From the NCBI GenBank assembly GCA_003255025.1, contig QANY01008720.1, positions 1,700,605 through 1,764,604 on the forward strand: a DNA stretch of 64,000 bases, given 5' to 3'. The DNA is from Datisca glomerata (Eukaryota > Streptophyta > Magnoliopsida > Cucurbitales > Datiscaceae). Below the pieces are notes generated by a model that searched no databases, was not told the origin of the DNA, and was given only the letters and a program-made list of their open reading frames with translations. The translations under genes and the position numbers were made by a program. Below, one piece after another: positions 34,100 through 45,773 of this stretch (position 1 is its first letter; every line of letters begins with the position of its first letter).

Positions 34100-34928
34100 T
34101 AAACATATTTATATATAATTTACGTTCGAGTAAAAAATATTGTATTAAGAAACTTTGTGCTAACATAAATTGGAACGAGACACCAAACATTCACCCTCTC
34201 TCTCTAAATATGTAAAGTATTATATGCACGACATGATCAAATATTTGAAAGAATACAATAAAGGATTTTCCTTTTTTTTATTGTTGTCAAGTACTAAAAA
34301 GAATAAATGGAATCGTATTTATTAGGACATTCTGGTGTACTTACCGATTTTCATCACTAACAAACTTATATAAAAAGAAATTATACTTGTTTATGAATGA
34401 TTGTTAACTTTGTAGATCCGAATAAAACCAGAGAAATACCCTAAAATGAGAAACATGTATATATACACACGCGATATTAAATATTTGGAGGAAATGGTAT
34501 ACGGTCAAATTTTCCCTCCCCATCTGCAAACATATACTCTTACGCTCCACTAATCCTGACACAATAAAATAAAAGCCTTATCTTTTCAAAACCACTATAC
34601 CTTTTCAACTGTTTGAACAATATTTTATTATTTCTTTCTCTAGTGCTCTTCTTTTAGACCTTCAAGTACAATTACCAATATTCTCGTTGCACTATAAAGC
34701 TGGGCAAGTTTTTCTCCCCCATCTATATAAGAAAGGAATGCCTTTCTATAAACAAAAATAAATTTCTTCAACGATGGTATTCCCCAGAGCAAGGACAGGT
34801 ATGTCTCATGTTCTTGAATTTGAACTTCATTAATCCATTAATACAATGAGCTTTCTTTGTTGGATCTCATGGAGGATTGAATTTGTTCAGGTCCTTAGGA
34901 ACGGCTGGTATATTATCGTTCTGGGCTG
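34100..34928 (+). promoter_or_regulatory. Promoter and 5' UTR of the bHLH gene
   Basis: Sequence between copia element C and the bHLH start codon. A TATA box (CTATATAAG) lies at 34723-34731, predicting transcription from about 34755. The upstream 600 bp is AT-rich, with a CT-rich strip at 34195-34208 and no further motif I would name. A short upstream ATG (34774) would give a peptide of about ten codons in the spliced leader, ending before the main start. The copia LTR is only 0.7 kb from the predicted start of transcription. Confidence 0.55.
34799..34890 (+). other. Probable 5'-UTR intron of the bHLH gene
   Basis: Consensus splice sites AGGACAG|GTATGT at 34798/34799 and TTTGTTCAG|GTCC at 34890/34891 bound 92 bases. 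Splicing places a TAG stop (34896-34898) in frame upstream of the ATG at 34929, supporting that ATG as the first usable start of the main frame. Confidence 0.5.
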
Positions 34929-36176
34929 ATGGATGGACTGAGCTGGGATGGTTCAAGAGCTGAAAATAACACATCATCTCTATGGAATTACAACCACCAA
35001 CGTGATCTTGAAGCAAGCTTCTTATTGTCCAACTCAAATTCTATTTCTTTCAATCCGATCCCGAGTTCCAATCCTTGTAGAGTTCGCCTGCCGCTGACCC
35101 GGCAGGTTTCGGAAAATACGGAAGCTGACATGAGCCTCTTACAGCACCAAGAAGCTACTCTGTTTAACAAACCAGAGGATGAAAGAAGATGGGAACAAGC
35201 TTTAGGAGCCGAATCATGTTCTTCCCTTTTGGTCAATATGCCGCCTTATTTGATGAACCCATTGAGCGGCTTAACTGCCATTGTTGATAGGTATTCACAA
35301 GGAGTCCAAGGCCAATGTCAAGCTCCATCAGCGACAACATGCTCTCTTGAGTCATTCGACTGCTTGCTTTCAGCCACTAATAGCAGAACAGACACATCAG
35401 GCGAAGAAGATGGAATTTCCATGATTTTATCTGATTCTAGAAACTTCAGCTGGAACTTTAATGGCGGTACAGTCTCATCAGGAGAGTCGTCAGAGATCAA
35501 TGGCTCCAAATTAGTAACAGAAACAGTCTCTCACAACTCAAAAGATCAATCATTGCAGAAATTTCAGGGTGGTTTCCCAAATTCAAAGCCCAATTGTACA
35601 AAGAGAAGCAATTATCAATCTGATTCATGCTTAAAGACTAATTCAGAAGGTGGATTTAGGCTAATTTCAGAAAATCTACCGAAACAAAAGAGACCCAGAT
35701 CAGAAAAGCATCAGAGTTCGTCAAATATTAATTTCCAACAGACAAGTTCATCGGTATCTTCTTCATTAGAGGAGCCTGATCAGGAGGCGATTGCGCAAAT
35801 GAAGGAGATGATCTACAGGGCTGCAGCTTTTAGGCCTGTGAATTTGGGATTGGAGCTAGTGGAGAAGCCGAATAGGAAGAATGTTAAAATATCGTCAGAT
35901 CCACAAACTGTGGCGGCGAGGCAGAGGAGGGAAAGGATTAGTGAGAGAATTAGGGTTTTGCAGAGGTTGGTACCTGGTGGGAACAAGATGGACACTGCTT
36001 CAATGCTAGACGAGGCTGCAAATTACCTAAAGTTCCTCAAATCACAGGTTAAAGCATTGGAAAATCTAGGCCACAAGCTTGACTCTTTGAATTGTCCACC
36101 TACTAGCATTGCTTTCTCTTTCAACCCAGCTTTTCCCATGCAAACTCAAAGTCCATTTTTCACTCCAAAACCCTAA
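34929..36176 (+). CDS. bHLH87: bHLH transcription factor, bHLH87-like (subfamily VIIIb)
   Basis: Intact 415-residue single-exon coding region. The bHLH domain spans about residues 324-378: [55 protein letters not shown]. It is preceded by the conserved motif [20 protein letters not shown] (about 286-305) and RKNVKISS. A basic KQKRPR at about 252-257 could be a nuclear signal. The N-terminal half is Ser/Asn-rich and probably disordered. The basic region has Ala where E-box binders carry the contact Glu, as in HECATE/INDEHISCENT relatives, so DNA recognition is expected to be atypical. The closest family member I recall is Arabidopsis bHLH87; orthology is inferred from the domain. Nuclear regulator, targets unknown. 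ATG chosen because an in-frame stop lies upstream. Confidence 0.9.
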   Translation: MDGLSWDGSRAENNTSSLWNYNHQRDLEASFLLSNSNSISFNPIPSSNPCRVRLPLTRQVSENTEADMSLLQHQEATLFNKPEDERRWEQALGAESCSSLLVNMPPYLMNPLSGLTAIVDRYSQGVQGQCQAPSATTCSLESFDCLLSATNSRTDTSGEEDGISMILSDSRNFSWNFNGGTVSSGESSEINGSKLVTETVSHNSKDQSLQKFQGGFPNSKPNCTKRSNYQSDSCLKTNSEGGFRLISENLPKQKRPRSEKHQSSSNINFQQTSSSVSSSLEEPDQEAIAQMKEMIYRAAAFRPVNLGLELVEKPNRKNVKISSDPQTVAARQRRERISERIRVLQRLVPGGNKMDTASMLDEAANYLKFLKSQVKALENLGHKLDSLNCPPTSIAFSFNPAFPMQTQSPFFTPKP

Positions 36177-36639
36177 TTAGTCGCAGATCTACTCATTCCG
36201 ACGTTGACAACTTGTCATGCTATGGGGAGGTACCGGTACCTAAAGATGATCTATATTTGGATCACCCCACCACCTAGGTCTTGTATTAAGTGATCCAATA
36301 GTAGATCACCTCTATAATTTTCCTTGAAAAAACCTAATCATCTAAGTTCATTAAGAACCCTAACCACAAATGCATGTAATTGTAATTCTACACGGATCAG
36401 TTTTTAGATCACGTTTCAATGTGACTGTGACATGTTAATTGTGATACATTCATGTTATTTCTTTTATTAAGTTAAGGACTTTTGCGAATTCATTATATAT
36501 GCTTTGATCTAAAAGTAAGCTAGTGTAATATTGCCCATATTTTTTATTAAACTCTAGCTGAGAAAGCTTTCCACCCTTACTACAAAGGAGAGTGTCACCT
36601 TACTACTAATAAGTAGCGGTGAACAAGCCGTTGCTATCA
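36177..36639 (+). other. 3' flank and probable 3' UTR of the bHLH gene
   Basis: AT-rich sequence after the TAA stop. AATAAA-like signals are not clear, but the AT content and lack of ORFs fit a 3' UTR followed by intergenic DNA up to a LINE fragment. The exact poly(A) site cannot be read. Confidence 0.4.
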
Positions 36640-37590
36640 CAGATAAACAAGTAGCAGATTTTTAGAGATCTATTTTTATCGAGGTTAACCAGATGGATCT
36701 TGCTATCCCTAGGCCTCAGGCAGGTCAAACGAGTTCTTCTGTTGGATAGACGCGGCTTGGACTAAAGGAAGAGGAGGTTTGTGTTTTGTTGTTTCAAACC
36801 CCGACGAACAGATTATGAAGATTGGTTACCTTCCTATTGAACATAGCAGATACGACGATGGCGATCTTCTGGGGTACTTGTAATGGTGATATCCCTCATG
36901 TGCAGTAATAAGGGTCAATAGTGATGCTGGGGAGGTGATTGACACTTTGTCTTCTGACGATAGTATATGCATTGATTTTGTCATTGCTGACATTTTGTGG
37001 TTTAAGTCGGTGTTTAAGATCTCTTTTAATCATGTTCCTAGGTGTTCTAATGGTGTTGCTCATGACCTTGCTAAGCATGGTCTCTTTGGTGATTGTTGTA
37101 TCTGGAGTGATTGTCTTCCTCTTTGGTTATCAGTAGGTAAGGCTAAGCAATTTGGTGATTCGAGTCTCCCTTCCTTTTATGGGTGTATGTTTTTTGTAAT
37201 TATTCCTATTTTTTATTCCTTGTTTTTTGCTAGTACTATTTTCCTTTTCTGAGCTTTCCCCATTGGGATTTTTTTTTCAGGAAAGGCTTTAACGAAGCTA
37301 GCCGGGGGAGCTTCTTTTTTATTTATGTTGGTTGTGACTCCGCCTGTGGTGTTCCTTCCAGTTCTCTTTTTTACTTTTTTTGGTCTAGGTTAGATGATGA
37401 AAGTGTTAAGGAAGTACCAGTCTAACTGAGATGTCCTGATGCATCTTCTGATTTCTTTCTCCATCTTGAAGTGTTTGCTTTTGTCGTAGGGCATGCCCCT
37501 TACGATTATGCATTCTCTTTTTATCAATGAAAGATTTATTTTTTGGGATATTTTTACACCCCTTCTTTTTGACAAAAAAAAACAAGTGTT
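36640..37590 (+). mobile_element. LINE 3' end with RNase H domain
   Basis: At 36750-36835 the + strand reads DAAWTKGRGGLCFVVSNPDE, the start of the RNase H domain carried by plant LINEs. It continues at 36900-37135 with VNSDAGEVIDTLSSDD, then KISFNHVPRCSNGVAHDLAK (usual FSHVPRSGNRVAHALA). A 3' region of about 0.45 kb follows, ending near a T-rich/A-run stretch at 37525-37582. The RT domain is absent, so this is a 5'-truncated copy. There are stops between the two parts (36870-36900). Confidence 0.7.
36750..37252 (+). pseudogene. LINE RNase H (RVT_3-type) remnant
   Basis: Two open blocks in different frames encode the N-terminal (DAAW...) and C-terminal (SDAGEVID... to VAHDLAKHGLFGDCCIWSDC) halves of RNase H. 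The domain would degrade RNA in RNA:DNA hybrids during target-primed reverse transcription. Catalytic Asp of DAAW and the SDAGEV acidic position remain, but the frame break and premature stops make it inactive. Confidence 0.65.
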
Positions 37591-39647
37591 AATTTCTCTA
37601 CTTTCATATAATTAATGTGAATGAGTTCTATTATTTTTTTTAACTTATTACTGATATTATGGAAAATCACCCTCCTAATTAATTAATATTTTTTTTTCAC
37701 ATTCTATATCATCCTCATTTCCTAACCAACTACTAACACGAAACCATTATAATGATAAACCCATGGTCAATTAATCGCTACACCAAGAGAATTTGGTCAA
37801 TTCCCCCATCAATTAGAGAAAGTATTTTAGCTGCTTCGAGTGATAGGAACGTGTGCAGAAAGAGATGTGGATAGTGGAGTTATAAGCAAAAGCTGTGGGA
37901 AAAAGCTGCTTACCTGTTGATGAATCATGACCATCTTTTAAGCACGAAAAGGGGTAGCAATTATAACATCTATGATTAAGATCAAGGGCTATAAAGTGAT
38001 TATTATTATAATTACTTTTAAGCTTTGTTTTTGTAATTTTATGTACTTAAGAACTTAATAGATGGATATTTTTTAAATAAATGTAATGTTTAAGCTAATT
38101 AATGTCAGAAACATTCTCTTAAAAATTTGTGACATATTCTAGTCAGTGGTCCTGTCTCCTTGATTCAATCCAAAGCGTGCTCTTGAAAATCACCCCCAAA
38201 CCTCATTGCTAAGCACATGTTTTATTCTTCTTTTTTGGCAGCTGTGTTTGTTTTCTTGGTTTAAATTAAATTAAATTCCTTTTCTATAATTACAAATTCC
38301 AATTTTATTAAACCTATGCAACTGATTATTATATCACTCATCATTAATTAATGATGACGTTAATGAGTAATGGATATAGTGATTAGAGTGCTCGGCTTTT
38401 TGCTTTTGTTTGGCCTCTCGCACACTTTATCTTTTAATGCCCAATTTTTTTCTTTTTTTGACCCGATTCATTTTTGGGTAAGAAATTCATCCTTAATTAA
38501 TATCTCACTTGTTAATATCTGATCCTTTTTAATTTTTGAAAAAATTTACATTGTCTAAACATTGTAATAATCTTTTTTATATTTATTGATATCCGTTTCA
38601 ACTTACGTAATTCAATTAATCCTATAAGACTATATATCATTTTCATTACAATTTTTTATATGAGTCCGGATATATATAAATCACACGTACAAGGGAAGCA
38701 TATATAGTCCATAGGAATAAATGGTCTTTCTTACAGTCATATAGAATTTTAATGAAAAAGAGTGTAGTCTTGTTTCAATTATTTTGTCTAAGTTAAGAGT
38801 AGAGAAAAGTCTGTTTTGATTGGATGAAAGGAGGTTGGAATGTGACGGGTATATATTGCTAAATATAGACATTCAGTTGAGGAAAAGACCAAGATTTATG
38901 GCTTGTACTCTTTTTCCTTTTGGTTTCATATTCAAGTTGGCATTATTGCTTAATGCTTAAAAAGGTTCCATAATAACAAACTTTGCTTGCTGCTATATGA
39001 ACTTGATGTTTTGTATGTTTTCGCAACTGAGGGCTGTTTGACTTTGTTATTACGGTTGTGAAATAGTTGTTGCTTTGCTAAGGACAGCTACTGTTCTTTT
39101 CTTTGTTATAACGGTCATCATCCAATTGCTCTAATACCACGTCATATTCTTCAAGACAACAAGTATGTTATTGTTATTGGCTGATTAATACTTTAGTCAT
39201 TTTAGTGTGTGCATTATGCTTCACGTCCCATAGAATCTCCAAGATAATAAAAAGAAGGGAGAAAATGAATGACCCTCTTAGTAGTCTAAAAATAAATTGC
39301 CTAACCAAGATTCTTACTACAATATGACCTTAACATAAATAAGAGTTACTGTATATTATGACGAGCTCAAATGTTGATAATGGAAAATTCTGGAATACTC
39401 GATCGATATAATATCGTAGGTACCTCAAATGTGTGTGAGATACCTCAAATATAAAATGATATTTTCTCTAATTAGGATAAAATATATTTGAATTATTCTG
39501 AGAATATGATATTTTAAGAGAGTATGTGACATTTGATTAATTATTTCTAAACTCTTACAATCAGTATATTTTAAAGTGAAAAATTATTTGAAAAAAATAA
39601 TATTGAAGAACTCACACGAACTTTCTTCCATATTCATATAAAGTTAT
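37591..39647. other. Unassigned intergenic DNA
   Basis: AT-rich, with no element ends, RNA genes or coding domains recognised on either strand. The only open stretch over 60 codons (38681-38872, -) lacks any motif. A degenerate MITE could be hidden here. Confidence 0.4.
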
Positions 39648-39734
39648 CGCTACAAGAAAATGATCTTTTAGGGATCAACCTTTTAGCCACGAAGCAAAAT
39701 TTATGGCTAAAAGCCTGTTTCAACGACCAATATT

Positions 39735-40074
39735 TTTGTGGACTTTTGCCAACAAATATTTAAATGCGTCGGCAAATGTCTTGCTTTTGCCGACCAAATA
39801 ATAAGTTGGTCGGCTAAAGTTCCACTTTTGTTGATGGATTTAATTATTCATCGCGAAAGGTGGCTACCAAAATGAGGTCGTTTGTGTGTAGCCGTTTGTC
39901 ACAAATTTCTCCGCTCTCTGTAAGTGCATAATCTCATTTTGGTAGCCACCTTTCGCGATGAATAATTAGATTCATCGACAAAAGTGGAACTTTAGCCGAC
40001 CAACTTATTATTTGATCGGCAAAAGCAAGACATTTGCTGATGAATTTAAATATTTGTCGGCGAAAGCCCACAAA
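39735..40074. repeat. Long inverted repeat (hairpin), arms of about 142 bp
   Basis: Arms 39735-39876 and 39933-40074 are reverse complements with about ten mismatches, separated by a 56-bp loop. The arms begin and end with TTTGTGG and ACCAAAATGAG in inverted order. A transcript across it would fold into a near-perfect double-stranded RNA. Shorter palindromes (TTTTAGCCAC...GTGGCTAAA-like and GCGACCAAC...GTTGGTCGC) lie outside each arm. The frame 40012-40209 is an artefact of the repeat. Confidence 0.9.
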
Positions 40075-40371
40075 TTAAGTGGCGTGCACCCTCTTTTTTT
40101 CTGGGAGAAATATCAAGTCTTTTGCGACCAACTAAAATGTTGGTCGCTAAAACAAGCTTTTAGTGATGATGGGGATGGTTATGGTGGTCTAGGGTTTGAT
40201 GTGAGTTGAAATTTATATTTTGTTTCAGCAATTATTTAGTGTTGATTTATCTCTTCTGGTGTTGAGTTCGATCTCTTCTTCTTTCAGCAATCATTTGAGG
40301 TACGTGTGGAGGAGAAAGCTTCGAAGAAGACCCTTTATTTAGTGGATTATAACCCAGAGTGGAAGGTGTTA

Positions 40372-41090
40372 TGTGTAGTGATGGAACAAGATGCTTTCAT
40401 TAACCAACGATTACGAAGAAATATGGAATGATTACAACGTAATTACAACAGAAACGATTACAGCAAAATTTATTAGATCTAATAAACAAAATTAAACGAA
40501 AATGATTACAACAAATTAGAACTGAAAAACACGATGTAGATCGATGATTGCTCGAAAGAAATGTCCTAAAGACAATAATCGTCCTCCACAGGATGCTTGG
40601 AGACTATAATGAATCGTCTCTGCATGATACAACGATCTAAGTCAGAGTACAGCAACCGATCACTCTGACCCTCACAGAACTCCTTCTGTATTTCTCTCAA
40701 TATGCATGATGCTTTTATGATTGAGTGTTACTGTGTTCATCTACTAAAATGAAGCTAAAGATGCCCTATTCTAATATATAACGTTCAAGGCTTGGAGAGC
40801 AAGCCAAACGTGTAGATAAATTAGAATAAGATTTTTGATGATATTGTGGGATAATGGAGAGATTTTGTGGAACAATGGAGATATTTTAATTATCTTCTGC
40901 AGATAATTACAGATTCTGTTTGCTCTCCAAATAAATCAAAGAAAATTTATCCAAAATAAATCTTTTGACCGTACCACCTAGGTCCCACAAAATCATGTGC
41001 CATCTAGGTCCTCTCTTCCCCACAAAATTTAGGTTGCCCCTTGGAGCTTACGCGCCAAGGGGAAAATTTCCACTCTATTTCACATCACAC
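40372..41090. repeat. Probable solo LTR
   Basis: A block of about 0.72 kb that begins TGTAGTGATGG and ends near TTCACATCA, unlike the flanking CACTA sequence. It has LTR-like features: TG...CA ends with short inverted similarity (TGTAGTGA / TCACATCA), and no coding. No partner copy is present here and no target duplication is obvious, so the call is tentative. Confidence 0.35.
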
Positions 41091-42776
41091 ACTTTCATTC
41101 ACTTTTCATTATTTCTTTAATTTTTCTTCTCTTCTTCTTTTCTCTCCAGCAGAAGGTACCTCTGTCCTCATTGTCTTGCCCTCTTAGTTCCATTTATTTT
41201 TTGATTTCTTGTTCTAAACAGAAGACTGAATGGTAAGAGCCCTCTTTCACTATATTTGGATTTAGTTTCCGTATTCTGTATTTCAAACCTCATCGAAAAT
41301 TTGTTCTGCAATGATGATTTTATGTGGTGATATATTTTTCTGTATTTTAATGTTAACCGAAGACTGGATGCTACAGTATTGATTGCAACTTCTAAATCTT
41401 ATTTTCTTGTATCGAGACTACGGAAATTATGTTGGCTGGTTCTGCATCAATTGGAAAATATTTCAATAACTGTGTAATTTATGAATTAAGTAATTAAATA
41501 GAAATTTTCTCTATTTTCTAGTTTTGTGCTTACTGACGAGTCAATGTTGGGCATTTCTCGCATCCAATTTTCTGTTGGAGAATTGAATTGCCCATTTTAT
41601 ATGTGCAATGGCTATTAATGTATTTCGTAGGCATATTTCGTAGGCATGACGTGGAATCTTCTGAAATAGATGTAAATGTTATTAGAGTAGGAGAGAGTAA
41701 TATTGAAGATATTAATTTTATTGATGACGATGACAATGGAGATGACACTTTGGTTAATTACGATGACGTTTCAGAGGATATTATATCAAGTGATGATAAT
41801 ATAGATTGAATTTTAAAGTAACGGTGTGCCTCTTAGCGTAAAATATTCGTTCATGTCTTCATACATTTGTTTTAATTTATTTTGTTAGCAATGACATGTT
41901 TAGATCTTCATCATTCATGCCACTTATCCCGGAAGAAATACTCATCTTCCAAATCTAGATTATGTTGTAGTATCTTCTATTGATGAAGATGGTTCCTAAA
42001 CAATTATATACACTTTGTAATGGTTTATTTTAACTTTGAATCGACTAGTAGTTGTATGATTGAATGGATTAAATGTGAAGCAGCTAACATATATAAAGGA
42101 TACACGTACACGTTGCATGTCATTAAAATAAATTTAAAGATCCAGTGGTAGCACGACGACATCCTTATAAGCATGTATCACAGGTTGATTGAGATTGTTT
42201 ATGCACAGTTTGGGAGACGGAGAAGTTCGAGATAATCCCTATTATCAAAACTTATAAATTACACTTTGATTATTTGACTAATTATTTCAATAATAAAACT
42301 ATTTAATTACTGGCACGCTAAAAAATCAATGCTCAAAACTGTCAACAACTTCCATACAATCATAATGGAGGGAATGTATATTTTCTTATCACTTTGTATC
42401 TGATTCTACTATTTCAATACTTTATAATTGATGCTCATTGTCTAAGATAAAAGTGTTAGTTTCAATGTGTAAAAGTAAGATTTTGGAGGGGTTTTCACTT
42501 TGAATCAGATTCTGCTGGATGCTTTTTGGATACTTTCTTATTGATGAATATATTTATCTTGAATTTGGCTCATCAGGATGTTACAAGAATGCATGCTTGT
42601 TTATGGGATGAGCCTATCGCTGAGAATGACAAGCCTCGCATCGAAGAAGAGATAGTTGAAGAAGTCTTTGAGTGAAATAAAAGTCTTGGACATGGAGCCC
42701 CAACCACATCTTCTAAGAAAAAGAGTCGGTGTCAAAATATAGTTTTACAAAAACAAGTTAAGTCATCGGAGAGCCT
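41091..42776 (+). pseudogene. Possible CACTA transposase C-terminal remnants
   Basis: 41588-41809 encodes an acidic tail (VIRVGESNIEDINFIDDDDN, then GDDTLVNYDDVSED), similar in character to the C-terminus of CACTA TNP2-type transposases. At 42570-42770 the + strand reads DVTRMHACLWDEPIAENDKP, RIEEEIVEEVFE, then a stop and K/S-rich sequence, resembling the second CACTA protein region. Splice-like sites occur between (GGTACC, AACAG). No DDE catalytic core is present. Family assignment is weak. Confidence 0.35.
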
Positions 42777-44306
42777 GCTGGAATCAGCGGCGTCGCGCGC
42801 GGAGGTGTTGCTTTAAAAAAATAAAAATAAATCTTGTTGATTGAAAAAATGAAAACAATTGTGACGCCACAATATCAAAATATAAAAACTTCTATTAAAA
42901 ATTACTTTTTCTCATCGGATTCATTATATATCTATACATTAAATCTAAGGCATACAAAGATAAGAGTTATACCTCTTGTAGTTTTATCAAGTGTCATTGC
43001 TAACAACAAACTTGTAATCCCACAAACAACGGATTGCGAGATCCACAACAAGATATTTCAAGCTAATCCTGAAACACACCAAGACGTATGTGGGCACATA
43101 GAATAAATCAAAGACATTAATTTATTTCTAGATGTACTCAACACATGAGATCTGGAGATTTAGAAAAGGACTGTGGTGAGACAAAACTCTGAGAGAAAAT
43201 TAGGAAAACTCACAGAGTTTTTTAAAGTTGTTAGATCAATAGAATAATATCTATATATACCTTCTAGGTCAAGGCTCATAAGATTTTTGAGGATTTATAA
43301 AATAATAAATTAATTATAAAATGTGTCATTGTAATGAGACCCACTGTAATTGAGCAACACTGTAGTGCCACGCAGAATTGCACTCTTAATTAAATAATCT
43401 TAGTTATTAATTCCATTATTTCTCCACTATAAATATAGAATTGCACTCTTAGAGATTACATAATGTATTTACATAGTATTCTCGTGTAGTCAATTGATAT
43501 AATCACTTCAAGTAGTTATGTCCTCCAATTATTGGTTCATAAATTAGAGCTGATCAAAATTACCATTTTACCACTAATTACCTTTTGATTCTTAAGTACC
43601 ATTAATTCACTAGTGAACGGCCAATTTATAATCGTATTATAAGTTAGAGCTCAATAACCATTCAGTTTCAGAATTAACACTTAAGAGAACTAATACACGA
43701 TCCATTAGGAAAGCTTGGATTCTAAATCTTGTAAGATCATGTTTCCAACCATCTATATCACTAAATCTTTAAAATAAAAGTCACTAGTCTGTTTTACGAA
43801 CAAACTTTAATGAGTGAATCAAAAGATCCAGTAGACATGCATAATAGTTCGTGACTACTCATGATTCAAACTGATCTATATATGATAATCAATTTTGATG
43901 TGTATCAAAATTTTTATGATAACGGTAAGTTAATAAAGATAATAATTCATATCGGTCATGTCCTATATAACATAATTATATAAAGTAACTTCACTAAGAT
44001 GTCTATCCACATTAATGATTCAGATCTAGATGACATACATTCAAAAATGCTTAGTGAACCATACTAGCAACCATTCATTGAAATTTCATACTTTAATATG
44101 TTGTGGATTATTTTATTCATTATATATGATCTTAATCCTCTCGTACTTATACAAGATCATAGTCTCATTAATGAATATGAAATTTTCAGTTATTTATATA
44201 AGTTATTCAACAATAATTGAAAAGAACCATTATAAGAAAAATGTAATTTCATTAATTTCATATTAAAAATGTCTAAACACATGCCTTGAGGGCACTATGC
44301 CCAACA
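42777..44306 (-). repeat. Left LTR of copia element E
   Basis: About 1.53 kb, TGCTGGAATC...GCCCAACA. It aligns with the element B LTR but lacks about 0.7 kb in the middle: at 43380 the sequence jumps from the CACTGTAGTGCC region straight to the equivalent of 4900 in B. It is interrupted only by this deletion. Confidence 0.75.
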
Positions 44307-44319
44307 ATCTCTCACTTTC

Positions 44320-45770
44320 TCTAAAGCAAATGTGGCATCTCTCTCAACCCCATATTTCACACATGACTCTCAAATGACTTCATAGGAAGTGTCTTGGTAA
44401 AAGGATAAGCTAGGTTATGATATGACGCTATCTTCATAACAGTCACATACCCTTGATGCATGATCTCTCTTACAAGATGATATTTCCTCTCAATGTACTT
44501 ACCCCACTTGTGACACCTTAGTTTTTTAGATTTAGCTACCGCCCCACTATTGTCACAGTACAAGATCAGTGATTTATCCATATCTGGAACTACTTCCAGA
44601 TGAGTATAGAATTTTTTGAGCCATACCGCTGCTTTTGCAGCTTCACATGCCGCTATGTATTCGGCTTCCATAGTGAAATCTATAATACTAGATTGTTTAA
44701 TACTTCTCCAGACTACAACTCCTCCACCTAGGGTGAATATTGATCCAGACGTCAACTTTTAACTATCTCTATCTGATTGAAAATCAGAATCAGTATATCC
44801 AGTAAGATTTAGGTCTCCACTTGAATAAACAAGCATATAATTTCTCGTTCTCCGAAGATACTTGAGAATGTGCTTTACTGCAATCAAATGTTCTAAACCA
44901 GGATTTGGTTGATAATGACTAACAATTCCTACTGCATAACTAATGTCTGGTCTCGTAGACAACATTACACACATGAGACTACCAACAGATGAAGCATAAG
45001 AAACCTTTCTTATATCCTCTTCCTCCTGAGGTATCTTCGGACACTACTCTTTGGAAACGATAATTCCATGTCTAGTCGGTAGTTGACATTTCTTGGAATT
45101 CTTTCATAGAGAATCTTTTCAGCACCTCATCAATATAAGATACCTGAGAAATTTTCAAGAGCTTGTTCTTTCTATCCCTTAAGATTTGGATGCCTAGAGC
45201 ATATCTCGTCTCTCCCAAATCGTTCATTTAGAATTTCTCAGCTAACCACTTCTTTACTTTCGACAAAGTTTCTACATCATTCCCAATGGGTAGAATATCA
45301 TCTACATAAAGAATTGAGAAAACCACTATCTTATCTTTAAGGTATTTATAAACACACGCTTCGTCAACATTTTGCTCGAAGCCATACAATTTAATAATTA
45401 TATCACAGGTAAGATTCTATGATCTTGATATTTGCTTTAATCCATAAATGAATTTAAGTAACTTGCATACTTTCTGATCTTACCCATTTTTCATGAACCC
45501 TTCTGGTTGCATCATATAGATACTTTTTTCAAGAAAGTCATTCTGAAAAATTATCTTGACTTCCATTTATCATATTTCATAGTCTAAACTAGCAGCTATG
45601 GATAAAATGATGTGAATGTATTTTAGCATGGCAACAGGAGAGAATGTCTCTTCATAATCGACTCCTTCCCTTTATATATAGCCTTTGGTTACCAGCTATG
45701 TCTTGAAAGTCTATATTTTCCTATTTGCACATCTTTTCTTCTTGAAGATCAATTTACATCCAAAAGGCCT
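44320..45770 (-). pseudogene. Copia E reverse transcriptase-RNase H fragment
   Basis: Minus strand. RT begins at about 45770 (FGCKLIFKKKRC..., then LVTKGYI, REGVDYEETFSPVA). VVFSILYVDDILPIGND near 45320 holds the YVDD site, and RYALGIQILRDRKNKLLKIS follows. RNase H is at 44974-44357: LSTRPDISYAVGIVSHYQPN, NLTGYTDSDFQSDRDS, MEAEYIAACEAAKAAVWLKK, LYCDNSGAVAKSKKL. Stops and frame breaks occur throughout. Residue-level similarity to element B is high. Confidence 0.8.
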
Positions 45771-45773
45771 GAC

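Larger units (their letters stand above)
39648..42776 (+). mobile_element. CACTA-like (En/Spm) element remnant
   Basis: The left end CGCTACAAGAAAA differs by one base from the CACTACAAGAAAA terminus common in plant CACTA elements. Inverted GCGACCAAC/GTTGGTCGC-type subterminal repeats follow. Downstream, 41588-41809 and 42570-42775 hold short transposase-like coding pieces. The element is interrupted by a probable solo LTR at 40372-41090 and cut on the right by the LTR of copia E at 42777. No right terminus is visible. The CACTA assignment rests on termini and weak protein similarity. Confidence 0.5.

Noticed and set aside
34988..35995. Minus-strand frames opposite the bHLH gene
   Set aside because: They are shadows of the well-supported + strand coding region.
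40012..40209. 65-codon open frame near the hairpin
   Set aside because: It overlaps one arm of the inverted repeat and has no similarity to a known protein.
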